Source: Bauldia sp.
GTDB lineage: Bacteria > Pseudomonadota > Alphaproteobacteria > Rhizobiales > Kaistiaceae
NCBI RefSeq assembly: GCF_020442045.1
Contig: NZ_JAGRLA010000052.1
Location: 1-44,608 of the forward strand
Direction of reading: 5' to 3'
DNA length: 44,608 nt
A program made the position numbers and the translations under genes. Numbering within the stretch: position 1 is the first letter of the stretch; each line of letters starts with the position of its first letter. Positions 26,307 to 35,399 of this stretch are shown piece by piece. The notes beneath the pieces are model-generated. The model did not search any database. It had not been told where the DNA came from and saw nothing but the letters and a program-made list of their open reading frames with translations.

Positions 26307-28598
26307 ATGTCCGATCGTTACGATCCGAAAACCTCAGCCCGACCACAAGGGGACAGGAGACCCGGCGCCGCGACAGATGACGATCCGCTGGCCGAATTGG
26401 CGCGGATCGTGACGGGGAGGTCGAGCTTCGGTTCGCAGGGAAGGGACCAGGCCGGCGAAGGGCCTGAGGGATCGGGCGACGCGGGCGACGGCGCCGCCGA
26501 TCTCGAATCCGAGCTCCTGAACGATCTGCAGGCGTCCTTCGCGGCGCTCGGCGGCCCGTTCCAGGACGGATCGGCCCCGGCCGGCCAGCCAGAGGCGCAG
26601 GCGCCACGACGGACGCCCGAGCCGAGACAAACTCCGGAGCCGGAGCCGGCCCGCCCGCCGGCGGACGACCTCACGCTTGATTTCGAGAAGAGTGTCGAGG
26701 AGGTCCTTGCCGAACTCGAGGGCGCGACCAGGGTCCAGCCGCCTGCTCCCCCCGAGCCGGAACCGGCGCCGCCCTTCGCACCGGAGCCTGAACCTGACCA
26801 CGGGCCGGTCGCCGGGGCGGAATCCTTTGCGCCATTCGCGTTTCCGGACCTGCCGTCGGTGACGGAAGAGCCGGAACAGCCGCCGCTTCCTCCGGTCGAC
26901 AGAATGCCGCTGCCTGATCATCCGGAGCCAGAGGCTCCGCCACCGGCGGTGATGAGGCGTGATCGCGGCAACGCGCCTGAGCCGCGCCGCCCGGTGCCGC
27001 CCGAACCGGCCGAGGCGCCGGAGCCACCGCCGCGCCCGGAACGGCGGGTGCGTCCGAGGGCCCCCGAGCCCGCCGAGCGTTCGAAACTGTCGCGGCTCAA
27101 GTTGCGGCCGGCGCCGCCGCCAGTGCGCCCGATCGACGACGAGGAGGATGAGGCCGTCGCGGAACGTCCGTCCCGCAGGAAAGAGCGGATGGAGCGCGCG
27201 CTGCGGCCACGCGAACGGGCGAGCGGCTTCGCGCCGCCGAGGGCGCCGATGCCGCCGCCTCCGGAGGCCGCACCGGAGCCGCATATTGGTTTTCAGGACG
27301 CCGAGTCGCTCGGGGAGGCGCCCGATCTCGACGATCCGAGTGCCGGTTTCGACGAGGGGTTTTCGCTCGAGGACCTCGATACGGCGGCCTTTGCGCCCGA
27401 GGACGATCTGCCACCGTTTCCCGAGGAGGAGCTTGCCGGCCTGAAGCGTCGGCGCTCGGGCCGCGCGATTGCCGCGGTCGGTGGCATCCTTGTGATCGCG
27501 GTGGTCGGCGCCGCCGCGTTTTTCCTGACCCAGGGCGACAGCGGCAGTGGTTCTCCGCCGCCGATCATCACCGCGGACGGTGAGCCCTCCAAGGTGTTTC
27601 CCGACGAAGCCGCCGCCGACACCGACCAGCAGGGAAAGCTGATCTACGATCGGGTCGATGACGGCGATGGCAGCGACACGACGCTGGTCGCCACCGGCGA
27701 CGACCCGATAGCCGAGGTCTCACCCGACGAGGACCTGGCGAACAACCCGATTTCGCGGGTCATCATCCCCGGCGGACCGGGGGTCGACGGGCCGATGGAA
27801 AGCGGTGACAACGGGGCCGGCGGCGAGATGGTCGTGGCCGAGGCGGACCCGTCCGACGGGTCGGAGTCCGCTCTCGGTCCCAAGAAGGTGCGAACCGTCG
27901 TCGTCCGTCCGGACGGAACCATCGTCAGCAGCGAGGCCGTCGAAGAAGGCGGCGACGCGGTCCCCGGCGACGAGGCGCCCGGCGCCGTGCCCGGTGACGA
28001 GTTCAGCAACCTCGCCGACAATACGCGGACGGACATGGACGCGGTTCTCGACGGCCAGGATCTGCCCGTCGTAACCGATCCGCTCGGCGTCACGACCGGG
28101 GACGGGACGGAGGCTATCCCCAATCCGCCGCCCGGCACGGTGCCGGCCGAGGACGAGACCGTGGCGGCCGTCGAGGAAGCGGCGGAGCCGGTGCCGCTCG
28201 CCGTGCCGGAGCCCGCTGCCCCCAAGCCGGCGGCTCCAAAGCCGGCGGCGGCGCCCGCCAAGCCGACCATCGTGGCGACCACCGGGGACGCAAACGGGCC
28301 GATCGACCTGACGCCCGGTACTTCCGGCGGGTCATCGGGTCCGCGAGCCGGATCGGGCGGCGTGCTCGTGCAGGTCTCGGCGCAGCGGACCGAGGACGCC
28401 GCGCGGTCGACCTATCGGAGCCTCCAGTCCCGCTATCCGAGCATCCTCGGCCCCTACCAGGCGGCGATCATTCGCGCCGATCTCGGCGACCGGGGCATCT
28501 ATTACCGGGTACGGATCGGTCCTTTCTCGAGCGGCGACGCGACGCGGCTCTGCAACGATCTCAAATCGGCCGGCGGCGACTGCATCCTGGCCCGATAA
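26307..28598 (+). CDS. SPOR-domain inner-membrane protein with long Pro/Glu-rich cytoplasmic region
   Basis: This 763-residue bitopic membrane protein ends in a SPOR domain (last ~80 residues, from VLVQVSAQRTEDAARSTYRSL to GGDCILAR), a module that binds denuded glycan strands at division sites. One transmembrane segment (AIAAVGGILVIAVVGAAAFFL) lies at about residues 387-407. The N-terminal ~385 residues are therefore cytoplasmic and strongly Pro/Glu-rich. They begin with DDPLAELARIVTG, a motif I associate with rhizobial SPOR proteins. The periplasmic linker is acidic and Ala/Pro-rich. I chose the ATG at 26307 (MSDRYDPK). It sits between argS and nagZ, consistent with a cell-wall role. The disordered region makes its exact length in homologues variable. 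Confidence 0.88.
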   Translation: MSDRYDPKTSARPQGDRRPGAATDDDPLAELARIVTGRSSFGSQGRDQAGEGPEGSGDAGDGAADLESELLNDLQASFAALGGPFQDGSAPAGQPEAQAPRRTPEPRQTPEPEPARPPADDLTLDFEKSVEEVLAELEGATRVQPPAPPEPEPAPPFAPEPEPDHGPVAGAESFAPFAFPDLPSVTEEPEQPPLPPVDRMPLPDHPEPEAPPPAVMRRDRGNAPEPRRPVPPEPAEAPEPPPRPERRVRPRAPEPAERSKLSRLKLRPAPPPVRPIDDEEDEAVAERPSRRKERMERALRPRERASGFAPPRAPMPPPPEAAPEPHIGFQDAESLGEAPDLDDPSAGFDEGFSLEDLDTAAFAPEDDLPPFPEEELAGLKRRRSGRAIAAVGGILVIAVVGAAAFFLTQGDSGSGSPPPIITADGEPSKVFPDEAAADTDQQGKLIYDRVDDGDGSDTTLVATGDDPIAEVSPDEDLANNPISRVIIPGGPGVDGPMESGDNGAGGEMVVAEADPSDGSESALGPKKVRTVVVRPDGTIVSSEAVEEGGDAVPGDEAPGAVPGDEFSNLADNTRTDMDAVLDGQDLPVVTDPLGVTTGDGTEAIPNPPPGTVPAEDETVAAVEEAAEPVPLAVPEPAAPKPAAPKPAAAPAKPTIVATTGDANGPIDLTPGTSGGSSGPRAGSGGVLVQVSAQRTEDAARSTYRSLQSRYPSILGPYQAAIIRADLGDRGIYYRVRIGPFSSGDATRLCNDLKSAGGDCILAR

Positions 28599-28615
28599 CT
28601 GGTCCAGGGGGCAAA

Positions 28616-29647
28616 ATGACCGTGAAGGCATTCATTTCGGGCTGCGAGGGACTCCGCCTCCTGCCCGAAGAGCTGGCGTTTTTCGAAGAACAGCAGCCCT
28701 GGGGGCTTATCCTTTTCAAGCGCAACTGCGAGACGCCCGACCAGGTGCGGGCGCTGACCGCGGCGTTCCGCGCCGCGGTCGGACGCGCGGACGCGCCTGT
28801 GCTGATCGATCAGGAGGGCGGCCGGGTTCGACGCCTCCAGCCGCCGGCCTGGCCGGATTATCCCGCCGGCGGGCGCATCGGCATGCTGGCCGGGGCCGAT
28901 CCCGACAGGGGCATCCGGGCGGCCTGGCTGCACGGCAGGCTGGTGGCCAGCGACCTGATCCAGATCGGGATCACTATCGACTGCCTGCCGCTTCTCGACG
29001 TGATCACGCCCGACGCCAGCGACGCCATCGGCGACCGCTCGCTGGGCGGCGATCCGGGGACCGTCGCCATCCTCGGCCGGGCCATGGCGGACGGTCTGGC
29101 GGCGGGGGGCGTGTGTCCGGTCATCAAGCATATTCCGGGGCAGGGGCGGGCGCGGTCCGACAGTCATTTCGGGCTTCCGGTGGTTGAAGCCGGCCTCGAC
29201 GAGCTCGCCGAGCATGATTTCGCTCCCTTCGTGGCCCTCGCCGACCTGCCGGCGGCAATGACCAGCCACGTTGTCTACAGCGCAATTGACCCCGATCGCC
29301 CTGCAACCACCTCGGCCGTCGTGATCCGCGATATTATTCGCGAACGAATCGGTTTCGACGGTCTGCTGATGAGCGATGACATTTCCATGAAGGCCCTGTC
29401 CGGGGATTACGGCGAAAGAACCGCGACGATCCACGACGCCGGGTGCGACCTCGTGCTTCACTGCAACGGTCGGATCGAGGAGATGCGCGCGGTGGCCGAT
29501 GCGGCGCCCCGGCTCGCCGGGATTTCCGGCGAGCGGGCGAGCCGGCTGTTCGAATACCTGCGCCCCCCGAGGCCCTTCGACGCCGTCGCCGGCCGCGAGG
29601 AATATCTCGGTCTGATGGCCGATGCCGGCTGGCCGGCCAGGGTCTGA
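28616..29647 (+). CDS. nagZ: Beta-N-acetylhexosaminidase NagZ
   Basis: NagZ is a cytoplasmic GH3 enzyme that removes GlcNAc from 1,6-anhydro-muropeptides in peptidoglycan recycling. The 343-residue protein has LIDQEGGRVRRLQPP (substrate-binding Arg), IDCLPLLDV, the KHIPG motif (K171, H172), the catalytic acid/base dyad D182-S-H184 in SDSHF, and the nucleophile Asp254 in LMSDDISMKAL. One oddity is that the usual KH(F/I)PGHG reads KHIPGQG here, with Gln176 for His. The start has CAGGGGG five bases upstream. It lies 17 bp after the SPOR gene and 4 bp before scpA, so it is probably one transcript. Confidence 0.95.
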   Translation: MTVKAFISGCEGLRLLPEELAFFEEQQPWGLILFKRNCETPDQVRALTAAFRAAVGRADAPVLIDQEGGRVRRLQPPAWPDYPAGGRIGMLAGADPDRGIRAAWLHGRLVASDLIQIGITIDCLPLLDVITPDASDAIGDRSLGGDPGTVAILGRAMADGLAAGGVCPVIKHIPGQGRARSDSHFGLPVVEAGLDELAEHDFAPFVALADLPAAMTSHVVYSAIDPDRPATTSAVVIRDIIRERIGFDGLLMSDDISMKALSGDYGERTATIHDAGCDLVLHCNGRIEEMRAVADAAPRLAGISGERASRLFEYLRPPRPFDAVAGREEYLGLMADAGWPARV

Positions 29648-29651
29648 GCCG

Positions 29652-30476
29652 ATGACCCCGGCAACTCCCGATCAGGCCGAAATCTGGGAAACCTTCAAAC
29701 CGCTCGACCGCAACAGCGACGAACCTTCGCTGGTCGTCGATGTCGACGGCTTCGAGGGACCGCTGGATCTCCTGCTGGCGCTTGCACGCAGCCAGAAGGT
29801 GGACATCACCCGGATATCGATCCTGGCGCTTGCCGAGCAGTATCTGGCCTTCATCGAAGAGGTGCGGAAGCTGCGGCTCGAGCTGGCCGCGGACTATCTC
29901 GTGATGGCCGCCTGGCTCGCCTATCTGAAATCGCGGCTGCTGCTGCCCGAGGAGGAGACCGACGAGCCGACGGGCGAAGAACTCGCGGCGGAGCTGGCGT
30001 TCCGCCTCCAGCGCCTCGAGGCGATGCGCGACGCCGCGGCGCGGCTGGCGAACCGCGACCGGCTGGGACGGGACGTTTTCGCGCGCGGGGCGCCCGAGCC
30101 GGTCGAGATCATCAAGAAGAGCGAATATTCGGCGACCCTCTATGACCTGCTTTCGGCCTATGCGGCCCGCCGCCAGGAGCAGTCGATATCGGTGGTGCAT
30201 GTCCGCAAGCGCGCGGTCTGGTCGCTCAAGGAAGCGCGGGACCTGCTTGGGACGGTTATCGGCTCTCTCGCCGATTGGGCACCGCTCCATATCTTCCTTT
30301 CGCCGTATCTGACGCCGGAGGTCAGCGCGACCGTCAAGGCGAGCACCTTCGGCGCCAGCCTCGAGCTGGTGCGGGAAGGGCATATCGACCTCAGGCAGAC
30401 CGAGGCATTCGCACCCATCTATATCCGCGACCACAAGCCGGTCGCCGTGGTTTCATCGGAGGCCGATCATGGCTAA
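29652..30476 (+). CDS. scpA: Segregation and condensation protein ScpA
   Basis: ScpA is the kleisin subunit of the bacterial condensin Smc-ScpAB, which organises and segregates chromosomes. The 274-residue product has the N-terminal Smc-neck-binding part with the family's signature FEGPLDLLLALARSQKVDIT and ISILALAEQYLAFIE, then LELAADYLVMAAWLAYLKSRLLLP. It ends with a C-terminal winged helix (YLTPEVSATVKASTFGASLELV). I chose the ATG at 29652, four bases after the nagZ stop, over an upstream Met inside nagZ. It overlaps scpB by eight bases. The Smc gene is not in the window. Confidence 0.95.
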   Translation: MTPATPDQAEIWETFKPLDRNSDEPSLVVDVDGFEGPLDLLLALARSQKVDITRISILALAEQYLAFIEEVRKLRLELAADYLVMAAWLAYLKSRLLLPEEETDEPTGEELAAELAFRLQRLEAMRDAAARLANRDRLGRDVFARGAPEPVEIIKKSEYSATLYDLLSAYAARRQEQSISVVHVRKRAVWSLKEARDLLGTVIGSLADWAPLHIFLSPYLTPEVSATVKASTFGASLELVREGHIDLRQTEAFAPIYIRDHKPVAVVSSEADHG

Positions 30477-31194
30477 CCCCAATTCCGCCGTCGCCATCGC
30501 GATCGATAATGACGCGACCGCCGAGGCCCAATCGCCGGAAGAGCGCCGGCAGACGATCCGCATGGTCGAGGCGCTGATTTTCGCCGCCGGCGAGCCGCTT
30601 TCGGCCGACGACCTCGCCAACCGGCTGCCGAAGGGCGCCGACGTCACCGGCATCCTGCGGGAGTTGCAGGGGGTCTATGCCGATCGCGGCGTCAACCTCG
30701 TCCAGGTGGCCGGGAAGTGGAGCCTGCGCACGGCGGCGGACCTGTCCTTCCTGTTGTCGCAGAATGCCGTGGAGCAGAAGCGCCTGTCGCGTGCCGCGAT
30801 GGAGACGCTGGCGATCATCTCCTACCACCAGCCGGTCACCCGGGCGGAAATCGAGGAAATCCGCGGCGTGGCGACCTCGAAGGGAACCCTCGACCTGCTT
30901 CTGGAAACCGGGTGGATACGGATGCGCGGCCGTCGCCGAACGCCCGGCCGGCCGGTCACCTATGGAACCACCGAGGCCTTCCTGTCGCATTTCGGTCTCG
31001 ACACCATCGGCGACCTGCCGGGGCTCGACGAACTCAAGGGAGCCGGCCTGCTGGACAGCCGGATACCAACGGATTTCAGCATTCCCGAACCGCATGCCGG
31101 CGACGAACTGACGGAGGACGAAGATCCGCTGGAAGATGATGAAATCCGCGAGGAAATGACCGAAGACGAAGGGCTTCCTCCCGAATCCGCCTGA
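30469..31194 (+). CDS. scpB: Segregation and condensation protein ScpB
   Basis: ScpB dimers bind ScpA and complete the Smc-ScpAB complex. The 241-residue product has two winged-helix domains: MVEALIFAAGEPLSADDLANRLP and AMETLAIISYHQPVTRAEIE...IRGV, followed by LLETGWIRMRGRRRTPGRPVTYGTT, which is the family's best-known stretch. An acidic tail of about 35 residues (rich in Glu and Asp) ends the protein. It starts within the scpA stop region (ATGGCTAA), showing translational coupling. A small TTGCC-GGCAA hairpin follows 9 bp after its stop, before tatA. Confidence 0.95.
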   Translation: MANPNSAVAIAIDNDATAEAQSPEERRQTIRMVEALIFAAGEPLSADDLANRLPKGADVTGILRELQGVYADRGVNLVQVAGKWSLRTAADLSFLLSQNAVEQKRLSRAAMETLAIISYHQPVTRAEIEEIRGVATSKGTLDLLLETGWIRMRGRRRTPGRPVTYGTTEAFLSHFGLDTIGDLPGLDELKGAGLLDSRIPTDFSIPEPHAGDELTEDEDPLEDDEIREEMTEDEGLPPESA

Positions 31195-31248
31195 CGGCGG
31201 TGTTTGCCTTCGCGGGCAATTACCCCTACATCCATCGGAAGGTGGCGA

Positions 31249-31277
31249 TTGCGGCGCGTCGATCCGTCTGCGATAGT
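31249..31277 (+). promoter_or_regulatory. Candidate tatABC promoter
   Basis: TTGCGG (31249-31254) and GATAGT (31272-31277) are separated by 17 bp, 31 bp before the tatA start. Together they match about seven of twelve sigma-70 positions. It would allow tatABC to be transcribed apart from the argS-scpB block upstream. Confidence 0.35.
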
Positions 31278-31308
31278 CGGCGCACGGTAAGGGATTGGAG
31301 TAAAGCTG

Positions 31309-31530
31309 ATGGGTTCTCTCAGCATCTGGCATTGGCTGATCGTTATTCTCGTCGTCGTCCTTCTCTTCGGACGCGGCAAGATTTCGGACCTGATGGGCGA
31401 TGTTGCCAAAGGGGTGAAGAGCTTCAAGAAGGGGCTCGCCGACGACGACGAGCAGCCGCATAAGCTCGAAGAGCAGCCCGGGGTGACCGTCGACGTCGAG
31501 TCGTCGCGGGAAAAGACCAAGGCAACTTGA
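31309..31530 (+). CDS. tatA: Twin-arginine translocase subunit TatA
   Basis: TatA polymerises to form the passage for folded proteins in Tat export. The 73-residue protein has the standard layout: a short N-terminal transmembrane helix ([17 protein letters not shown]), an [11 protein letters not shown] hinge, an amphipathic helix ([12 protein letters not shown]) and an acidic, polar tail. GGAG lies eight bases before the ATG. It is followed by tatB and tatC. The 72-bp gap to tatB holds a hairpin (GCCAGC 31555-31560 with GCTGGC 31570-31575), which could favour TatA over TatBC by stabilising the upstream message. TatA is normally made in excess; the role of the hairpin is inference. Confidence 0.95.
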   Translation: MGSLSIWHWLIVILVVVLLFGRGKISDLMGDVAKGVKSFKKGLADDDEQPHKLEEQPGVTVDVESSREKTKAT

Positions 31531-31554
31531 CCGCGGGCGTCGGGCCTGCCGGCA

Positions 31555-31575
31555 GCCAGCGCTGCCCCGGCTGGC
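31555..31575 (+). repeat. Hairpin between tatA and tatB
   Basis: GCCAGC (31555-31560) and GCTGGC (31570-31575) form a perfect 6-bp stem with a nine-base loop in the tatA-tatB gap. There is no T-run. It may mark an mRNA processing or protection site. Confidence 0.35.
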
Positions 31576-31602
31576 GTGCGTTAGCGGCCGGGTAACCGTT
31601 CC

Positions 31603-32298
31603 ATGCTCGATCTTGGCTGGACAGAGCTTCTGCTGGTCGTGGTGGTGGCGATCGTCGTCATCGGCCCGAAGGAGCTTCCGCGTACCTTGCGCGCCGTCGG
31701 GCAATGGACCGGCAAGGCCCGCAGGATGGCGGGCGATTTCCAGCGGCAGTTCAACGAGGCGATCCGCGAAGCCGAACTGGACGACGTGAAGAAGTCGGTC
31801 GCCGATCTCGGCAAGATCGATCCGGTGGGCGATATCCGCAAGGAAATGGCCAAGGCCGAAGCCGGCATCAAGAGCGATCTTGAAAAGGCGACGAAGGTCG
31901 ACGAGCCGGCGGACGCCGAGTCCAAGACCGCAACAGCACCGGAGCCGGTCGATCCTCCGAAGGCCGAAGCGGCGCCTGCCGATGATGCGCCGGCCGCGGT
32001 GGCTGAAGCATCGCCGGCAATGGAGGCGACTCCCAGGGTGGCGCCCGAGACGACCGCGGCCGGCGAGGCAGCGCCGAAACCGGCTGCGGCGACCAGGGCG
32101 GCGCCGAAGAAATCTGCGGCGACCAGGTCCGCGCCGAAAAAGAAAGCCGCGGGCGACACGCCGGCGCCGAAGAAGGCGACCGCCAGGAAGTCCGCGCCCA
32201 AGAAGGCCGCGTCGACCAAGAAGGCGCCGACGAAGGCCGCGGTGGCGAAGGTATCGCCTTCCGGGGTCGCGGCGGCAACGGGAGACGCCGAGCATTGA
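31603..32298 (+). CDS. tatB: Twin-arginine translocase subunit TatB with histone-like basic tail
   Basis: TatB works with TatC as the receptor for twin-arginine signal peptides. The 231-residue protein has the typical N-terminal helix ([30 protein letters not shown]), then an amphipathic helical region (about 35-100). After residue 100 comes an acidic Ala/Pro/Glu-rich stretch, and from about residue 158 a Lys/Ala/Pro region. The latter repeats APKK four times (167, 177, 188 and 198) and looks like a histone H1 or HU tail. Long low-complexity tails are common in alphaproteobacterial TatB but vary. The stop codon overlaps the tatC TTG start. Confidence 0.94.
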   Translation: MLDLGWTELLLVVVVAIVVIGPKELPRTLRAVGQWTGKARRMAGDFQRQFNEAIREAELDDVKKSVADLGKIDPVGDIRKEMAKAEAGIKSDLEKATKVDEPADAESKTATAPEPVDPPKAEAAPADDAPAAVAEASPAMEATPRVAPETTAAGEAAPKPAAATRAAPKKSAATRSAPKKKAAGDTPAPKKATARKSAPKKAASTKKAPTKAAVAKVSPSGVAAATGDAEH

Positions 32299-33128
32299 GC
32301 GAAGCGGCACCGGGCGAGAAGGAAGAATTCGAGGACGAGGTCGAGGCCAGCCGCGCACCTCTGATCGAGCACCTTGTCGAGTTGCGCACACGGCTGATCA
32401 GGACCGTTATCGCGGTGCTCATCGCTTTCGTCGTGTGCTTCGCCGTCGCCGGCCATATCTACAATATCCTGGTCATTCCCTACGAATGGGCGGCTGGACC
32501 GACGCGCGAGATCAAGCTGATCTACACGGCGCCACAGGAATTCTTCATCACCCAGCTGAAAGTGGCCCTGTTCGGGGCGGTCTTCATCGCGTTCCCGGTC
32601 ATCGCCATGCAGATCTACAAGTTCGTGGCACCGGGACTCTACAAGCAGGAGCGCCAGGCCTTCGTGCCGTATCTGATCGCGACTCCGATCCTCTTCGTCG
32701 TCGGCGCCGCGCTCGTCTATTTCGTCATCATGCCGCTGGCGCTGACCTTTTTCCTGTCGCTCGAACAGCAGGGCGGTCCGGGGCAGGCATCCATCGAGCT
32801 CCTGCCGAAGGTCAACGAGTATCTCAGCCTGATCATGACGCTGATCCTGGCGTTCGGGCTGGTCTTCCAGCTGCCGGTCATCCTGACGCTGCTGGCGCGG
32901 GTCGGCGTCGTGACAGCCGACGGGCTGAAGGGCTACCGGCGGTATGCGGTGGTGCTCGCCTTCATCGCGGCCGCCGTCCTGACCCCGCCCGACATCATCT
33001 CCCAGCTCGGTCTCGCCATTCCGACGATCCTGCTCTACGAGGGGTCGATCCTCGCGGTCCGCATGGTCGAGAAACGACGGCTCGCAGCCGAAGCGGAACG
33101 GGAAGCCCGGGAAGCGGCCGCGGAGTAA
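32295..33128 (+). CDS. tatC: Twin-arginine translocase subunit TatC
   Basis: TatC is the six-helix membrane core that recognises the twin-arginine motif. The 277-residue product begins with an acidic segment and then the conserved [18 protein letters not shown]. Later it has [20 protein letters not shown], the [13 protein letters not shown] loop (conserved Glu), [20 protein letters not shown], and [24 protein letters not shown], all typical of TatC. The start is TTG, overlapping the TatB stop (TTGA), so translation is coupled. The C-terminus is charged and Glu/Ala-rich. serS follows 87 bp downstream. Confidence 0.96.
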   Translation: MSEAAPGEKEEFEDEVEASRAPLIEHLVELRTRLIRTVIAVLIAFVVCFAVAGHIYNILVIPYEWAAGPTREIKLIYTAPQEFFITQLKVALFGAVFIAFPVIAMQIYKFVAPGLYKQERQAFVPYLIATPILFVVGAALVYFVIMPLALTFFLSLEQQGGPGQASIELLPKVNEYLSLIMTLILAFGLVFQLPVILTLLARVGVVTADGLKGYRRYAVVLAFIAAAVLTPPDIISQLGLAIPTILLYEGSILAVRMVEKRRLAAEAEREAREAAAE

Positions 33129-33215
33129 AGCTGACCCGGGGCGACCTGCCGCCTTTCCCCCGGCGCGTTTCGCCGCTATGAGGGGCGCCGACTCCCGCGC
33201 ACCAGGCCAAGTGAC

Positions 33216-34625
33216 ATGCTCGACATCAAGTGGATTCGCGAGAATCCGGAGGCGCTCGACACGGCGCTGAAGAACCGCAACGCCGAACCGGCCGCGGAGC
33301 GGCTGATCGCGCTCGACGAGGCGCGGCGCGCCCACATCGTCAGGCTGGAAGAGGCGCAGGCCCGCCGCAACGCCGCGTCGAAGGAAATCGGCGCGGCCAA
33401 GGCTTCGGGCGAGGAGATGATCGCCCAGCAGCTCATGGCCGAGGTCGGCGAGCTGAAGGCATTTCTCCAGGAGGCGGAAGGACGGGGGCGCGAGCTCGAC
33501 GGCAGGCTCGACGAAGCGCTGGCGCTCATCCCCAACCTGCCGCTCGACGACGTCCCGGTAGGGCCGGACGAAAGCGCCAATGTCGAGCACGCCCGGTGGG
33601 GCACCAAGCCCCGCATCAACAATGCCAGGGAGCATTACGAGCTTGGCGAGGGGCTCGGGCAGATGGACTTCGAGACCGCTGCGAAGCTCTCCGGATCCCG
33701 CTTCGTGGTGCTGAGGAAGGGGCTGGCGCGCATGGAGCGGGCGCTTGGCCAGTTCATGCTCGACCTTCACACGACCGAGCACGGCTACGAGGAGGTCCAG
33801 CCGCCCCTCTTGGTCCGGGACGAGGTGATGTTCGGAACGGCGCAGTTGCCGAAATTCGTCGACGACCAGTTCCTCGCGACCCGGACGATAACCCGCACCG
33901 AATTGCTCCGCGAGGCGTTGCGCTATGCCTCCGAGGAGGACAAGGCGGACTACCACGGCGGCAGGATCACCCTCGATGGCCTGGTGGAGCGCACGCTGGA
34001 GCGGGCCCCGCTCAAGGAGGACTTCTGGCTGGTTCCGACCGCCGAGGTGCCGCTGACCAACCTGGTCCGCGACTCGATCCTGTCCGAGGAAGAGCTGCCG
34101 CTCCGCTTCACCGCGCTGACGCCGTGCTTCCGGGCGGAGGCGGGCGCCGCCGGCAAGGACACGCGCGGCATGCTGCGTCAGCATCAGTTCGACAAGGTGG
34201 AGCTCGTCTCGATCACCACGCCGGAGCAGTCCCGCGACGAACACGAGCGCCTGATCACTTGCGCCGAGGAGGTGCTCAAGCGGCTCGACATCCATTTCCG
34301 GACAATGACGCTCTCGACCGGCGACATGGGCTTCGGCGCGCAGAAGACATATGACATCGAGGCCTGGCTGCCGGGACAGGGACAGTATCGCGAGATTTCA
34401 TCCTGTTCGGTCTGCGGCGACTTCCAGGCGCGGCGGATGAAGGCGCGCTATCGGCCGAAGGAAGGGAAGGGGACCCGGCTGGTCCACACCCTCAACGGCT
34501 CGGGCGTGGCGGTCGGCCGCGCGCTGATCGCAGTCATGGAGAACTACCAGAACCCGGACGGCTCGATCACCGTGCCCGACGTGTTGCGACCATATTTGGG
34601 TGGGATCGAGAGGATTGAAGCGTAA
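33216..34625 (+). CDS. serS: Seryl-tRNA synthetase (with insertion in catalytic domain)
   Basis: This class II synthetase charges tRNA-Ser. It has the N-terminal coiled-coil arm (about 30-105), motif 2 ([21 protein letters not shown]) and motif 3 ([18 protein letters not shown]). The ATP and serine site regions [12 protein letters not shown] and [20 protein letters not shown] are complete. At 469 residues it is about 40 longer than usual (about 425-430). The excess lies between [15 protein letters not shown] and WLVPTAEVP, roughly residues 221-267, where most SerRS have only a short turn. The inserted segment is helical and charged. It overlaps surE by one base (TAATG). Confidence 0.95.
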   Translation: MLDIKWIRENPEALDTALKNRNAEPAAERLIALDEARRAHIVRLEEAQARRNAASKEIGAAKASGEEMIAQQLMAEVGELKAFLQEAEGRGRELDGRLDEALALIPNLPLDDVPVGPDESANVEHARWGTKPRINNAREHYELGEGLGQMDFETAAKLSGSRFVVLRKGLARMERALGQFMLDLHTTEHGYEEVQPPLLVRDEVMFGTAQLPKFVDDQFLATRTITRTELLREALRYASEEDKADYHGGRITLDGLVERTLERAPLKEDFWLVPTAEVPLTNLVRDSILSEEELPLRFTALTPCFRAEAGAAGKDTRGMLRQHQFDKVELVSITTPEQSRDEHERLITCAEEVLKRLDIHFRTMTLSTGDMGFGAQKTYDIEAWLPGQGQYREISSCSVCGDFQARRMKARYRPKEGKGTRLVHTLNGSGVAVGRALIAVMENYQNPDGSITVPDVLRPYLGGIERIEA

Positions 34626-35395
34626 TGCGCATTCTGCTGACCAATGACGACGGCATCCACGCGCCGGGCCTTGCGGCCCTCGAGAGGATTGCCGCGGCCT
34701 TGTCCGACGACGTCTGGGTGGTGGCGCCCGAGACCGACCAGAGCGGCCTGTCGCATTCGCTGTCGCTGAACGATCCGCTGCGCCTGCGCGAGATCAACGC
34801 GAAGAAGTTCGCCCTGCGCGGCACGCCGACCGATTGCGTCATCATGGCGATGCGTCGCCTGCTGGCGGAGAACCGGCCCGACCTCATCCTCTCCGGCGTC
34901 AATTCCGGCCAGAACGCGGCCGACGACGTGACCTATTCCGGGACGGTCGCGGGCGCCATGGAAGGGACGCTGCTCGGCATTCCCTCGATCGCGCTCAGCC
35001 AGGCTTCGTCCTTCCAGCATGGCGAACGCCAGATGCACTGGGATACGGCGGAGAAGCATGCGCCGGACATCATCCGGAAACTCATGGATTTCGGCTTTCC
35101 ACCGGCCGTGCTCTACAACCTGAATTTCCCGAACCGCACCGCCGACGCGGTCGACGGCGTGATGGTGACGACCCAGGGGCGGCTGACCCACGGCCTGCAT
35201 ATCGACGAACGCACCGACGGACGCGGCAACCAGTATTTCTGGCTGGCCTACCGTCGCGAACGGCCGGAGATTGCGCCGGGCACCGACCTCGACGCGCTGA
35301 GCCGCGGCGCCGTTTCCGTCACGCCGCTCCGACTGGACATGACCGCCTATGATCTCGGCGATCCCCTGTCGAAGCATATGAGCCGGGACGCCTGA
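34625..35395 (+). CDS. surE: 5'/3'-nucleotidase SurE
   Basis: SurE is a metal-dependent nucleoside monophosphatase linked to stationary-phase survival. The 256-residue protein has the metal-binding N-terminus [15 protein letters not shown] (Asp8, Asp9), [14 protein letters not shown] (the conserved Ser), and [25 protein letters not shown], all diagnostic. It starts at the ATG overlapping the serS stop codon by one base and is followed by pcm after 4 bp. The surE-pcm pair, followed nearby by an NlpD-like lipoprotein, matches the order known from E. coli. Confidence 0.96.
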   Translation: MRILLTNDDGIHAPGLAALERIAAALSDDVWVVAPETDQSGLSHSLSLNDPLRLREINAKKFALRGTPTDCVIMAMRRLLAENRPDLILSGVNSGQNAADDVTYSGTVAGAMEGTLLGIPSIALSQASSFQHGERQMHWDTAEKHAPDIIRKLMDFGFPPAVLYNLNFPNRTADAVDGVMVTTQGRLTHGLHIDERTDGRGNQYFWLAYRRERPEIAPGTDLDALSRGAVSVTPLRLDMTAYDLGDPLSKHMSRDA

Positions 35396-35399
35396 CACC

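Noticed and set aside
31581..34295. A 904-codon minus-strand frame opposite tatB, tatC and serS.
   Set aside because: Antisense shadow of three recognised genes with no family match and low-complexity content.
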